DNA of 64,000 nt from Aromatoleum diolicum (lineage in GTDB: Bacteria > Pseudomonadota > Gammaproteobacteria > Burkholderiales > Rhodocyclaceae), in the NCBI RefSeq assembly GCF_012910955.1, contig NZ_WTVQ01000021.1, forward strand, positions 1 to 64,000, in the 5' to 3' direction. Positions 45,139 to 55,527 of the stretch are shown here, piece after piece (position 1 is the stretch's first letter; each line of letters opens with the position of its first letter). The notes below the pieces were generated by a model. It saw only the letters and a list, made by a program, of their open reading frames with translations, had not been told where the DNA came from and searched no databases. Position numbers and translations under genes: made by a program.

Positions 45139-46515
45139 ATGCCCACCTTACCCCGCGCCCCCGAACTCCTTGCCCCCGCCGGCTCGCTGCAGATGATGCG
45201 CACCGCCTTCGCCTATGGCGCCGACGCCGTCTATGCCGGCCAGCCCCGCTATTCGCTGCGGGTGCGCAACAACAGCTTTGGCAAGCTCGAGGCGCTCGCC
45301 GAGGGTATCGCCGAGGCGCGCGCCGGCGGCAAGGCCTTCTACCTCGTCAGCAACATCCTGCCGCACAACACCAAGGTGCGCAGCTTTCTCGCCGACATGG
45401 AACCGGTCATCGCGCTCAAGCCCGACGCCCTCATCATGGCCGACCCCGGCCTGATCATGATGGTGCGCGAGCGCTGGCCGGAGGTTGACGTCCACCTGTC
45501 GGTACAGGCCAACACCACCAACTATGCCGCCGTGCGGTTCTGGGCTTCGGTCGGCATCAAGCGCGTGATCCTGTCGCGCGAGCTCTCGCTCGACGAGATC
45601 GAGGACATCCGCCAGACCTGCCCGGACATGGAACTCGAAGTGTTCGTGCACGGCGCGCTGTGCGTCGCCTACTCCGGCCGCTGCCTGCTGTCGGGCTACT
45701 TCAACCACCGCGACCCGAACCAGGGCACGTGCACCAACTCCTGCCGCTGGGACTACAAGGCGCACGAAGCGCAGGAGGACGGCTCGGGCGACCTGCACCG
45801 CTGCGGCACCACGGCTGCGACGGGCGACACCACAGCCGATGTCGCACCCGGCATCGCACTCGGCGGCGGCCCGCGCCACGCCGCCGGCGAGCGCGTGTTC
45901 CTGCTCGAGGAAGGCACCCGCCCCGGTCAGCTGATGCCCATCGAGGAGGACGAGCATGGCACCTACATCCTCAATTCGAAGGACCTGCGCGCCGTCGAGC
46001 ACATCGAACGCCTCGTCGCCATCGGCGTCGATTCGCTGAAGATCGAAGGCCGCACCAAGAGCCCCTACTACGTCGCGCGCGCCACCCAGGGCTACCGCCG
46101 CGCCATCGACGACGCGCTCGCCGGGCGCCCCTTCGACACGCGCCTGCTCGGCGAACTCGAAGGTCTCGCCAACCGCGGCTACACCGACGGCTTCTACCAG
46201 CGCCACCACACGCCGGACCACCAGAACTACCTGCGTGGCCACTCCGAGTCCGGCCGCAGCCTGCTGGTCGGCGAAGTGCTCGGCATTGACGCCAGCAGCG
46301 GCCTCGCCGATGTCGAGGTCAAGAACGGCTTCGGCCTCGGCGACCGCCTCGAGTTCATCCAGCCCCACGGCAACATCATCGCCGTGCTGGAACACCTCGA
46401 AGACGCCGAGCGCCAGCCCCTCGCCCGCATTCCCGGCGCCGGCCGCCGCGTCCGGCTGCCGCTGCCCGCCGGCACCCGAACCGACGCACCGTGCTTCGTC
46501 GCCCGTCTGCTGTAA
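45139..46515 (+). CDS. yegQ: Peptidase U32 family protein (YegQ/TrhP-like)
   Basis: A 458-residue U32-family protein. Despite the peptidase name, members of this size take part in prephenate-dependent tRNA hydroxylation (TrhP). The N-terminal ELLAPAGSLQMMRTAFAYGADAVYAG segment and the cysteine motif region (HGALCVAYSGRCLLSGYFN ... CTNSCRWDY) are family hallmarks, the four cysteines probably binding an iron-sulfur cluster. ATG 45139 is used; a TTG at 45109 is possible. About 50 residues of extra sequence follow the cysteine block (near 215-260). Confidence 0.88.
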   Translation: MPTLPRAPELLAPAGSLQMMRTAFAYGADAVYAGQPRYSLRVRNNSFGKLEALAEGIAEARAGGKAFYLVSNILPHNTKVRSFLADMEPVIALKPDALIMADPGLIMMVRERWPEVDVHLSVQANTTNYAAVRFWASVGIKRVILSRELSLDEIEDIRQTCPDMELEVFVHGALCVAYSGRCLLSGYFNHRDPNQGTCTNSCRWDYKAHEAQEDGSGDLHRCGTTAATGDTTADVAPGIALGGGPRHAAGERVFLLEEGTRPGQLMPIEEDEHGTYILNSKDLRAVEHIERLVAIGVDSLKIEGRTKSPYYVARATQGYRRAIDDALAGRPFDTRLLGELEGLANRGYTDGFYQRHHTPDHQNYLRGHSESGRSLLVGEVLGIDASSGLADVEVKNGFGLGDRLEFIQPHGNIIAVLEHLEDAERQPLARIPGAGRRVRLPLPAGTRTDAPCFVARLL

Positions 46516-46528
46516 GGAACGCCGCGTT

Positions 46529-47089
46529 TCAATGACCGCCGCTGGGCCGCCGGGCCAGCTTGAGATCGACGTTGTTCCACGCCAGCATCCCGGCAAATAC
46601 CAGCAGGCCGCCGATCAGCGACATCAGCAGGGCCGGCAGCGAAAACAGCAGCACGGGCCAGCGCAGGTCGCGGCGCGCCATGGCCTCGGCCGGATTGGCG
46701 GGGTTCACCCACACCACGATCTCGCGCGATGCGCGCAATTCCGCCAGCACTTCCGAACTCGCCTTGTGCAGATACAGACCGGCATGCGGGTCGAAACAAT
46801 CATAAGCATAGTCGATGCCCCCGATCGTGTAGCGATAGCGGACCGCGACCGCATCGAGCGGCGGATGCAGGCGCGAAGGCGGCGGCTGCACGGCTACGGT
46901 TTCCAGCACCGCCGGCACCGGCTGCCAGTCGCGACTGCGCAGCGCCTCGAAAGCCGGCAGCACCGCAAAGGACACCAGCCCCAGCAGCCCCAGGATAAGC
47001 AAGGTCACCCCCAGCAGGGGGACACCGACACGAATCACGAGACTCGCCAGACGGACTCGCAACGACGAAGGGGCTTGGGGGACGAACAT
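46529..47089 (-). CDS. DUF3592-like membrane protein
   Basis: A 186-residue protein with one hydrophobic segment near residues 18-47 and another near 145-170, enclosing a soluble domain with YRYTIGGIDYAYD and VWVNPANPAEA, both features of DUF3592. The function is unknown. It converges with the U32 gene across 13 bp. Confidence 0.75.
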   Translation of the reverse strand: MFVPQAPSSLRVRLASLVIRVGVPLLGVTLLILGLLGLVSFAVLPAFEALRSRDWQPVPAVLETVAVQPPPSRLHPPLDAVAVRYRYTIGGIDYAYDCFDPHAGLYLHKASSEVLAELRASREIVVWVNPANPAEAMARRDLRWPVLLFSLPALLMSLIGGLLVFAGMLAWNNVDLKLARRPSGGH

Positions 47090-47135
47090 ATCGACAGTTT
47101 GCAGCCTGAGGAGTGAGCGCGACAGGAACTAAGTA

Positions 47136-48770
47136 TCAGTGGCGGGCGAATTTCCGCTGGATTGCGGCCATCCGGTCCGCCTTGCGGATCAGGCGCAGGC
47201 GCGGCGCAGCGGTGGGACCCGGCGCGCCGGATTCGCCGCGCTTGGAGTCGTACATGGCCGCGTCGGCGCACTTGAGCAGCGCGTCCGGCTCGCAACCGTC
47301 GTCCGGGCACAGACTGATCCCGAGGCTGCCGGTAATGACGATCGTGAGCCCCGTGCGGACCTCGACCGGTTGCGCCAGCACCGCGAGAACCTTGTCCGCA
47401 ATGGTCTGCAGCGTCACGCGCTCGGTAATGCCGGGAATCAGCACGACAAATTCGTCGCCCGCGATACGCGCGACCGTGTCGGTTTCGCGGACGCTGTTGC
47501 GCATGCGTTGCGCCACGGCCCGCAGCACGGCATCGCCGGCATCATGCCCATGTTGGTCGTTGACCTCCTTGAACTTGTCCAGATCGACAAAGAACAGCGC
47601 AAACCCCTCGCCTGTCCGCCGCCAGTGCGCCAGCGCCAGTTCAACGCGATCGAGCAGCAAGCGCCGGTTCGCCAGCCCCGTCAGCGCGTCATGCAGGGCA
47701 TGATGGCGCGCGCGCCGGTGAGCCTCGTGTTCGCGAAGCGCCGCCGCGCGGTGTCTGCGCACGAACAGGACCAGTGCCAGCAGCGACAAGGCGGACAGGA
47801 GTATCGCGAGACCGAGCGATTGGGCGCTGATGTCGGCGAAGCGCAACTGCCGGCTCATGCTCAGGCGGACCGGTTGCGAGGTGCCGAAATCCATCGTAGT
47901 GACCCGGACCCGGGGCAGCAGCCGCCGCTCCAGCGCGCTTGCCGCAAACTGCGCCGGCACATCGACCAGTGGCGGATCGATCGGGCCACGGTCGCCGAGC
48001 GCCCGCAGGGTATGCGAGCTATACGGATCAATGCTCGCGGGCTGCAGCGATTCGCCCTTGACGACCAGCAAGGCATAGCGCTCCGGCCGTGGCGCTACGT
48101 CCCGTTTCCCTTTTTCGGGCGGGCTGCGGTCGGCCTGCTTCAACATTACGTAGGCCAGCGGCCCTTCGATCAGCGCAAACGGCTGCGACGCCACGGCGGC
48201 ACCGCTGAGATCCGCCCGGCGCATCGTATCGCGCAGATGCGGCACGGCATCCAGGTCCAGACCGAGAACCGGGCGCGATTCGGGCGTTTCCGGCCAGATG
48301 AAGGAAATCGGGTAATACACGGCCTTGTCGGCAACCGGTGCCCAGCTGCGCCCCGCCTGGTAGTCGAAACGGCTGATGCGGCGACCCGCGCCGGCCTGCG
48401 CCGCGAGCGTCCGTTCGAATTCGGCACGTGCGCTTGCGGGAACCTTCTGCACCACCTCGAGCATGTAGATGTGCGGATTGCCCGCCAGCGTGCGACTCGC
48501 GAAGCCTGCGAGCTGGGCACGACTGGGCGACTCGACGATACCGAGGAAAGCGGCAAAACCGTCCAGCAGGGTCTCGTTGCTGCGCAGACGATCACGCAGG
48601 GTGTCGATGTCCTTTTCGGCGCGCGCGGCGAAATCGCGCTCGACGCGCTCCCATGCGTCGTGAACCGCAAAGCTGATCGAGGCGAGCGTGAACAACAGCC
48701 AGGCGAATGCCAAGACCAGATAGAGCGGCGCATCGCGCCTGCCCGCCGGGTGCTGATCCTGGCTGTTCAT
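47136..48770 (-). CDS. CHASE-domain diguanylate cyclase (GGDEF)
   Basis: A 544-residue membrane-bound sensor. A first membrane helix (about 15-37), a periplasmic CHASE-type domain (about 60-290), a second helix (about 322-345), and a GGDEF domain from about 375. The GGDEF motif reads AGDEF in RIAGDEFVVL, a variant found in active cyclases, and the RxxD inhibitory site (RETD) lies five residues before it. It should make cyclic di-GMP in response to an external signal. AGGGGAAGTAC precedes ATG 48770. Confidence 0.88.
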   Translation of the reverse strand: MNSQDQHPAGRRDAPLYLVLAFAWLLFTLASISFAVHDAWERVERDFAARAEKDIDTLRDRLRSNETLLDGFAAFLGIVESPSRAQLAGFASRTLAGNPHIYMLEVVQKVPASARAEFERTLAAQAGAGRRISRFDYQAGRSWAPVADKAVYYPISFIWPETPESRPVLGLDLDAVPHLRDTMRRADLSGAAVASQPFALIEGPLAYVMLKQADRSPPEKGKRDVAPRPERYALLVVKGESLQPASIDPYSSHTLRALGDRGPIDPPLVDVPAQFAASALERRLLPRVRVTTMDFGTSQPVRLSMSRQLRFADISAQSLGLAILLSALSLLALVLFVRRHRAAALREHEAHRRARHHALHDALTGLANRRLLLDRVELALAHWRRTGEGFALFFVDLDKFKEVNDQHGHDAGDAVLRAVAQRMRNSVRETDTVARIAGDEFVVLIPGITERVTLQTIADKVLAVLAQPVEVRTGLTIVITGSLGISLCPDDGCEPDALLKCADAAMYDSKRGESGAPGPTAAPRLRLIRKADRMAAIQRKFARH

Positions 48771-49170
48771 GTACTTCCCCTTTTCTCTGGCGTGCCCGTC
48801 CCCCCCACTACGACGAATGCCGGCGTGAGCGGCTCCCAAGACGGACAAGGGCCGGGTCCCGGTACGGCCGACATCACCCGACGGGCTCCCTGGTGGTCAG
48901 TCTATCCTCGCCCGTTCGCGCCGTATATACGGCAAAAGTCATAGCGTATTTCACTGATTTCATTCCGCATTACGCCGATCATGAGTTTCGCGGCGCGACA
49001 CCGTCGATATTCGCCGGGCCGCCGTCCGCGCCCCTCCGCGGAGCCCCGCAGCACCCGGACCGCCGCCCCCAAGCAGCCCGGACGCACCCCGCCGGCAACA
49101 GCATCCCGACAATCCCGACCTTCTGGCGTATAATGCAAGGCTTTGTTTTATCTGGAAAACAGGACTCGCC
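48771..49170. promoter_or_regulatory. Divergent gap: TATAAT promoter for the ABC-F gene and a palindrome
   Basis: CCGACA (49106-49111) and a perfect TATAAT (49129-49134) with 17 bases between give a good promoter for the downstream ABC-F gene. A perfect 14-base palindrome, GCCGTATATACGGC (48920-48933), lies in an AT-richer stretch and could be an operator. Nothing else was recognised in these 400 bases. Confidence 0.55.
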
Positions 49171-50796
<1,626 letters not shown>

Positions 50797-50880
50797 GGTC
50801 CGACCGGTTCCGGGGCCGCCACCCCGGAATGCGCAGACCGCGCAGCGCAATGCTGTCGTAATCATCGAGCAGACCCCGGG

Positions 50881-50913
50881 CAAATGACGAAGGCCTGAGT
50901 CCATCGTCATTTG
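50881..50913. terminator. Stem-loop with perfect 10-base arms
   Basis: CAAATGACGA (50881-50890) and TCGTCATTTG (50904-50913) form a perfect stem with a 13-base loop. It lies about 85 bp after the ABC-F stop and 40 bp before the cytochrome-like gene. There is no T-run, so it may be a factor-dependent terminator or a regulatory hairpin. Confidence 0.55.
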
Positions 50914-50919
50914 CATATT

Positions 50920-50970
50920 TACAATACCAGTTGTATATTTCGGCCCGATATTGACCCGATTCCGGGTCAA
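50920..50970. promoter_or_regulatory. Two palindromes before the cytochrome-like gene
   Basis: TACAA-TACCAG-TTGTA (50920-50935) lies just before TTGACCCG-ATTC-CGGGTCAA (50951-50970), a perfect eight-base inverted repeat. Both look like operator sites for dimeric regulators. The second covers the first possible start codon (TTG 50951) of the downstream gene. Confidence 0.5.
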
Positions 50971-51499
50971 CCACCATGGGCGACTGGTTTTGTTTACGAC
51001 ACGCGGATTCCGGCTGACGCTGACGGCATGCATGGCTTTTTCTGCCATCGCCGCGGCACGCGCGGAATATTCCGATTGCCGCACGTGCCATTACGCAACG
51101 TCGGTGGACAATGCGGCACCGGATCTCACCGGCTACTTTGTCGCACCCGGACATCATCCGGTGCGCGTCTCTTATCCTTCCCGCGCCGACTACCACCAGC
51201 CCGGTGGCTCGCAGTCCGGCATCCTGTTCTTCGATCAAAACGGCAACGGCCAGGCCGACCCCGACGAGATCCAGTTATTCAGCAGCTCGACGACCAGCAC
51301 CACCGGCACGACCGGCACGCGAACGCGCTCGTCAAAGGCGACGCCCAAGGGCACGGCGGACGCCATCAGCTGGGTCATCGACTGCGCCTCGTGCCACACC
51401 GAACACGGCACGACGACGCCCGATCCGACGCACACGGCCGACTACGTCAGAGGCGCCGGCGGCGAACGCCTGCTCTGCACCACCTGCCACAACCTCTGA
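50951..51499 (+). CDS. Exported three-heme c-type cytochrome-like protein
   Basis: A protein of up to 182 residues with three CxxCH heme-attachment motifs: CRTCH (43-47), CASCH (145-149) and CTTCH (176-180). An aspartate-rich EF-hand-like loop, DQNGNGQADPDE, lies at 95-106. The start is uncertain. TTG 50951 gives the longest frame but falls in a palindrome; TTG 50990 gives a tidy signal peptide (LFTTRGFRLTLTACMAFSAIAAARA, cleaved before EYSD). It is probably periplasmic. It has no family that I can name. It stands alone between the ABC-F gene and the PTS genes. Confidence 0.75.
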   Translation: MTRFRVNHHGRLVLFTTRGFRLTLTACMAFSAIAAARAEYSDCRTCHYATSVDNAAPDLTGYFVAPGHHPVRVSYPSRADYHQPGGSQSGILFFDQNGNGQADPDEIQLFSSSTTSTTGTTGTRTRSSKATPKGTADAISWVIDCASCHTEHGTTTPDPTHTADYVRGAGGERLLCTTCHNL

Positions 51500-51636
51500 G
51501 CGGCACGCGTCACGTCCCGGCGTCGACGGCATGAGCCGAGCAGCACACGGCTACCGAAAGACCCCCGTGCGGGTCGGTCCGCTGCTGCAGTCGTACATGT
51601 CTCGGCTACAATCGTCGCGAACCCCTTGGCGACGAA

Positions 51637-52020
51637 ATGATCGGCATCTTCCTCATCACCCACGGCAGCCTTGGCGAAGCACTCATACAGTGCACATGCC
51701 ATGTGCTCAACAAGCGTCCCGTGCAGATGGTCCAGCTCGGCGTGTCGGCTCAGGACGACCCGCTCGACCTGCTGCCGCTCGCGCGCCAGATGCTTGCTCT
51801 GGCCGACAGCGGTCAGGGCGTGGTGGTGCTCACCGACATCTTTGGTGCGACGCCGTCGAACATCGCCAAGAAACTGATCGCGCCGGGTCGCGTCGAAGCC
51901 ATCGCGGGCGTGAACCTGCCGATGCTGCTGCGAGTCCTGACGTATCGGGAAAGAGACATGCACACCGTCGTGCAGCGCGCCGTCTCGGGCGGCTGCGACG
52001 GCGTGCTGCACATCAAGTGA
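51637..52020 (+). CDS. PTS EIIA component, mannose family
   Basis: A 127-residue EIIA-Man domain, single, with no attached EIIB. The phosphorylated histidine is His9 in FLITHGSLGE, and the LTDIFGATPSN segment is conserved. With the HPr and EI genes directly behind it, and no sugar permease, this is a regulatory PTS of the type common in betaproteobacteria. Seven bases separate it from the HPr gene. Confidence 0.93.
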   Translation: MIGIFLITHGSLGEALIQCTCHVLNKRPVQMVQLGVSAQDDPLDLLPLARQMLALADSGQGVVVLTDIFGATPSNIAKKLIAPGRVEAIAGVNLPMLLRVLTYRERDMHTVVQRAVSGGCDGVLHIK

Positions 52021-52027
52021 GCCGGGC

Positions 52028-52297
52028 ATGCCGAGAGTCGAAGCCGAAATCATCAACAAGCTGGGCCTGCATGCGCGAGCCTCGGCAAAACTGACCCAGA
52101 CCGCCAGCAGCTTCGGGGCAGACGTCTGGCTCGAACGCAACGGGCGGCGCGTGAACGCCAAGAGCATCATGGGCGTAATGATGCTGGCGGCGGCGCGCGG
52201 CGCGACGATCACGATCGAAACCTCGGGACAAGACGCGGACGCGGCCCTGCAGGCCATCCTCGACCTGATCGCCGACCGCTTCGGCGAGGGGGAATAA
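52028..52297 (+). CDS. ptsH: Phosphocarrier protein HPr
   Basis: An 89-residue HPr. The phosphorylated histidine is His15 in NKLGLHARAS, and Ser46 lies in AKSIMGVM, the site used by HPr kinase in species that have it. It passes phosphate from EI to EIIA. Spacing to ptsI is four bases. Confidence 0.95.
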   Translation: MPRVEAEIINKLGLHARASAKLTQTASSFGADVWLERNGRRVNAKSIMGVMMLAAARGATITIETSGQDADAALQAILDLIADRFGEGE

Positions 52298-52301
52298 CTA
52301 C

Positions 52302-54032
52302 ATGCCGTTCACCATCCACGGTCTGCCGGTCTCGCAAGGCATCGCCATCGGCCACGTGCACCTGGTATCGCACGCGATGCTGGAGGTCAGCCATTACCAC
52401 GTGGCAGTGCGGTACCTTCCGGAGGAAGTCGAGCGACTCAATGAGGCGGTGGCGACGGTGCAGGGCGAGCTGGTCGGCCTCAAGGCCGCGGCCACTGCCG
52501 GGCAGAGTCACAGCGAGGTCGGCGCCTTCGTCGACCTGCAGATGATGATGCTGGGCGACCCGATGCTGGTTGACGCCGCGCGCGAGCTGATCACGGCGCG
52601 GCGCTGCAATGCGGAGTGGGCACTGGTACAGCAGATGGAACTCGTCGTCGAGCAGTTCGACCAGATCGAGGACCCCTACCTGCGCGAGCGCAAGGCCGAC
52701 GTCGTGCAGGTGGTCGAGCGTCTGGTGAAGGTGCTGCTCGGCCATCCCGGCCATCTGCCACCAAAGCGCCGTGACGGCCTCGGCACGATCATCGTCGCGC
52801 ACGACCTGTCGCCGGCGGACACGATCGGTTTCCGCGACCACAACATCGGCGGCTTCGTCACCGATGTCGGCGGCCCCACCAGCCACACCGCGATCGTCGC
52901 GCGCAGCCTGCGCATCCCGGCGGTGGTGGGCCTGCATCACATCCGCCAGCTCGTCGAAGAGGACGAACTGCTGATCATCGACGGCACGCGCGGCGTCGTC
53001 ATCGTCAATCCCGACGAGCGCATCGTCGAGGAATACCGCCTGCGCCGCAGCGAACTGGAACTGGAGCGTTCCAAGCTCAATCGCCTGAAGGATACGCGCG
53101 CAACCACCCTCGACGGCGAGGACGTGAACCTGCTGGCGAACATCGAGGGGCCGAAGGATCTCGCCCAGGTCAGGGCGGTGAATGCGGACGGCGTCGGCCT
53201 GTACCGCACCGAGTTCCTGTTCATCGGACGCGACTCGCTGCCCGACGAGGACGAGCAGTACGAAGCCTACCGCACGGTGTTGAAGTCGCTGCCGGACAAG
53301 CCGGTGACGATCCGTACCTTCGACGTCGGTGCCGACAAGGCGCTCAACGGCGTGACCGCGCGCTTCGAGCCGAACCCGGCATTGGGCCTGCGGGCGATCC
53401 GCTATTCGCTTGCGGAACCCCAGATGTTCCTGACGCAGCTGCGCGCGCTGCTGCGCGCCTCGGTGCACGGGCAGCTCAAGATCATGATCCCGATGCTCGC
53501 GCACGCGCACGAGATCGACCAGACGCTGCGCCTGATCGAAAAGGCCAAGGCCGAACTCGACGTCGAGCGCATCAAATACAATCCCCGGCTCGAGGTTGGC
53601 GGCATGATCGAGGTGCCGGCGGCGGCGCTCGCGCTGGGCATGTTCATCCGCCGCCTGTCCTTCCTGTCGATCGGCACCAATGACCTGATCCAGTACACAC
53701 TGGCGATCGACCGCTCGGACGAGGCCGTGGTGCATCTCTACGACCCGCTGCATCCGGCAGTGCTGAAGCTGATCGGCGGCACGATCCAGGCCGGCGCCCG
53801 TTTCGGCCTGCCGGTGTCGGTATGCGGCGAGATGGCGGGCGACCCGGCCTACACGCTGTTGCTGCTGGGCATGGGACTGCGCAATTTCTCGATGCATCCG
53901 GGCAACATCCTGGAGATCAAACAGCAGGTGCTGCGCGCCGACCTTGGCGAACTGGCACCGCGCGTGCAGCGCATCCTGAAGATGGACGAGCAATCGAAGG
54001 TGCGCGAGGCAGTGCTGCGGCTGGCGGGCTAG
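52302..54032 (+). CDS. ptsI: PTS enzyme I
   Basis: A 576-residue phosphoenolpyruvate-protein phosphotransferase. The active-site histidine is His195 in GGPTSHTAIVAR, and the PEP-binding barrel carries GVGLYRTEFLF and IGTNDLIQYTLAIDRSDEAV. Length is normal. It phosphorylates HPr at the expense of phosphoenolpyruvate. The EIIA-HPr-EI unit probably signals carbon/energy status, perhaps to polyhydroxyalkanoate or catabolic control (inference). Confidence 0.96.
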   Translation: MPFTIHGLPVSQGIAIGHVHLVSHAMLEVSHYHVAVRYLPEEVERLNEAVATVQGELVGLKAAATAGQSHSEVGAFVDLQMMMLGDPMLVDAARELITARRCNAEWALVQQMELVVEQFDQIEDPYLRERKADVVQVVERLVKVLLGHPGHLPPKRRDGLGTIIVAHDLSPADTIGFRDHNIGGFVTDVGGPTSHTAIVARSLRIPAVVGLHHIRQLVEEDELLIIDGTRGVVIVNPDERIVEEYRLRRSELELERSKLNRLKDTRATTLDGEDVNLLANIEGPKDLAQVRAVNADGVGLYRTEFLFIGRDSLPDEDEQYEAYRTVLKSLPDKPVTIRTFDVGADKALNGVTARFEPNPALGLRAIRYSLAEPQMFLTQLRALLRASVHGQLKIMIPMLAHAHEIDQTLRLIEKAKAELDVERIKYNPRLEVGGMIEVPAAALALGMFIRRLSFLSIGTNDLIQYTLAIDRSDEAVVHLYDPLHPAVLKLIGGTIQAGARFGLPVSVCGEMAGDPAYTLLLLGMGLRNFSMHPGNILEIKQQVLRADLGELAPRVQRILKMDEQSKVREAVLRLAG

Positions 54033-54118
54033 CAATGCGTGCCAATACGGCAGCGGGCGTCCGGCTCGCGGCGGGGCGCGGCGACGGCGCTGCGGACGCT
54101 CGATCACACCGGCGCCCA

Positions 54119-54170
54119 TAGGAGCGGCTTCAGCCGCGAAACGGCCTGTTCGCGGCTGAAGCCGCTCCTA
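54119..54170. repeat. REP/BIME-like inverted repeat, copy 1
   Basis: Two perfect 22-base arms (54119-54140 and 54149-54170) surround an eight-base centre. The arm begins TAGGAGCGGCTTCAGCCGCG, the sequence of the REP family known from pseudomonads and other proteobacteria. It lies between ptsI and the metX promoter. A second copy lies downstream of metW. Confidence 0.9.
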
Positions 54171-54246
54171 CGGGGCAAGCCCGCCGGCCGAATTCCGGCG
54201 CACGCCCTCCGCCTTGTACCCGGCCGGTGTACGCACCAGACGACGT

Positions 54247-54273
54247 TTGACAATTCCTCCCGCGCGCGATAAT
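54247..54273 (+). promoter_or_regulatory. metX promoter
   Basis: TTGACA (54247-54252) and GATAAT (54268-54273) with a 15-base spacer. Transcription would start at about 54280, immediately in front of the riboswitch. The spacer is slightly short. Confidence 0.65.
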
Positions 54274-54283
54274 TTTGGAGCCT

Positions 54284-54341
54284 TAGCGCCGATTTGAACC
54301 ACAGCTTGCGGGCGCTTAATAAATCCGGCTAAAGCGAGGGC
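54284..54341 (+). ncRNA. SAM-II (SAM-alpha) riboswitch
   Basis: The leader matches the SAM-II pattern in order: stem AGCGCC (54285-54290) pairing with GGCGCT (54311-54316), loop GATTTGAACC, a TTGCGG bulge, then AATAAATCCGGCTAAAG and a purine-rich GCGAGGG tail for the pseudoknot. It precedes metX, the gene most often controlled by SAM-II. Binding of S-adenosylmethionine would lower metX expression. Prediction by eye; not checked with a covariance model. Confidence 0.85.
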
Positions 54342-54357
54342 GACCCAGTCCGCGTTT

Positions 54358-54378
54358 CCCAGCCGGCTGGGTTTTTTT
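54358..54378 (+). terminator. Intrinsic terminator in the metX leader
   Basis: The self-complementary CCCAGCCGGCTGGG (54358-54371) is followed by seven T residues. It lies between the riboswitch and the metX start, 20 bases before ATG 54398, so it probably acts as the expression platform for transcription attenuation. Confidence 0.8.
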
Positions 54379-54397
54379 CGTTTACAAGAATACGACC

Positions 54398-55525
54398 ATG
54401 ATCCAACCCCAATCCGTCGGCGTCGTCAGCCCCCAGCGGGCGCACTTCGCCGAGCCGCTGGCGCTGCGCAGCGGGGGCGCGCTGCCCGAATACGAACTCG
54501 TCTATGAAACCTACGGCGAACTCAACGCCGCGCGCAGCAATGCGGTGCTGGTGTGCCACGCGCTGTCGGGCTCGCACCACGTCGCCGGCCATCACGCCGA
54601 TGCACCCAACAGCATCGGCTGGTGGGACAACCTCGTCGGACCGGGCAAACCGCTCGACACGCGCAAGTTCTTCGTCATCGGCGTGAATAACCTCGGCGGC
54701 TGCTACGGCACCACCGGGCCGAACTCGACCAATCCCGCCACCGGCAAACCGTGGGGCGCGGAATTCCCCTTCGTCACGGTCGAGGACTGGGTCGAGGCAC
54801 AGGCGCGCCTAGCCGACCGCCTCGGCATCGAACGCTTCGCCGCGGTGGTCGGCGGCAGCCTCGGCGGCATGCAGGCGCTGTCGTGGACGCTGCAGCATCC
54901 GGAGCGCGTCGCCAACGCGGTGGTGATCGCCTCGGCCGCCAAGCTCACGGCGCAGAACATTGCGTTCAACGAAGTCGCGCGCCAGGCGATCCTCACCGAT
55001 CCGGAGTTTTACGGCGGCCACTACTACGACCACGGCGTGGTGCCGGCACGCGGCCTGAAACTCGCACGCATGGTCGGGCACATCACCTATCTGTCCGACG
55101 ACGCGATGGGCGACAAGTTCGGCCGCAGCCTGCGCCATGGCAAGGCGATCTACAGCTACGACGTCGAATTCGAGATCGAGTCCTACCTGCGCTACCAGGG
55201 CGACAAGTTCGCGGGCTACTTCGACGCCAACACCTACCTGCTGGCGACCAAGGCGCTGGACTACTTCGATCCCGCCTTCGCGCACGGCGGCAACCTGTCG
55301 GCGGCGCTCGCGCGCGCGACCGCGGACTTCCTCGTCGTGTCCTTCAGCACCGACTGGCGCTTCGCGCCCGCGAGGAGCCGCGAGATGGTCTACGCGCTGC
55401 TGCACAACCGGCGCAATGTCAGCTACGCGGAAATCGAGAGCGACGCCGGACACGATTCCTTCCTGCTCGACGACGCGCAATACCACGCGCTCCTGACCGC
55501 CTATTTCGACCGCATCAAGGTTTAG
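54398..55525 (+). CDS. metX: Homoserine O-acyltransferase (MetX)
   Basis: A 375-residue alpha/beta-hydrolase-fold enzyme that acylates L-homoserine (with acetyl- or succinyl-CoA) in methionine synthesis. Features seen are [12 protein letters not shown], the nucleophile Ser154 in [10 protein letters not shown], and DAGHDSFLL near the C-terminus (His). The pair metX-metW with two bases between is standard in proteobacteria. Whether acetyl or succinyl is the donor cannot be decided here. Controlled by the SAM-II riboswitch upstream. Confidence 0.95.
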   Translation: MIQPQSVGVVSPQRAHFAEPLALRSGGALPEYELVYETYGELNAARSNAVLVCHALSGSHHVAGHHADAPNSIGWWDNLVGPGKPLDTRKFFVIGVNNLGGCYGTTGPNSTNPATGKPWGAEFPFVTVEDWVEAQARLADRLGIERFAAVVGGSLGGMQALSWTLQHPERVANAVVIASAAKLTAQNIAFNEVARQAILTDPEFYGGHYYDHGVVPARGLKLARMVGHITYLSDDAMGDKFGRSLRHGKAIYSYDVEFEIESYLRYQGDKFAGYFDANTYLLATKALDYFDPAFAHGGNLSAALARATADFLVVSFSTDWRFAPARSREMVYALLHNRRNVSYAEIESDAGHDSFLLDDAQYHALLTAYFDRIKV

Positions 55526-55527
55526 CC

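Noticed and set aside
54358-54371. CCCAGCCGGCTGGG as a third REP element
   Set aside because: It does not share the REP core and is followed by seven T residues, so it is an intrinsic terminator.
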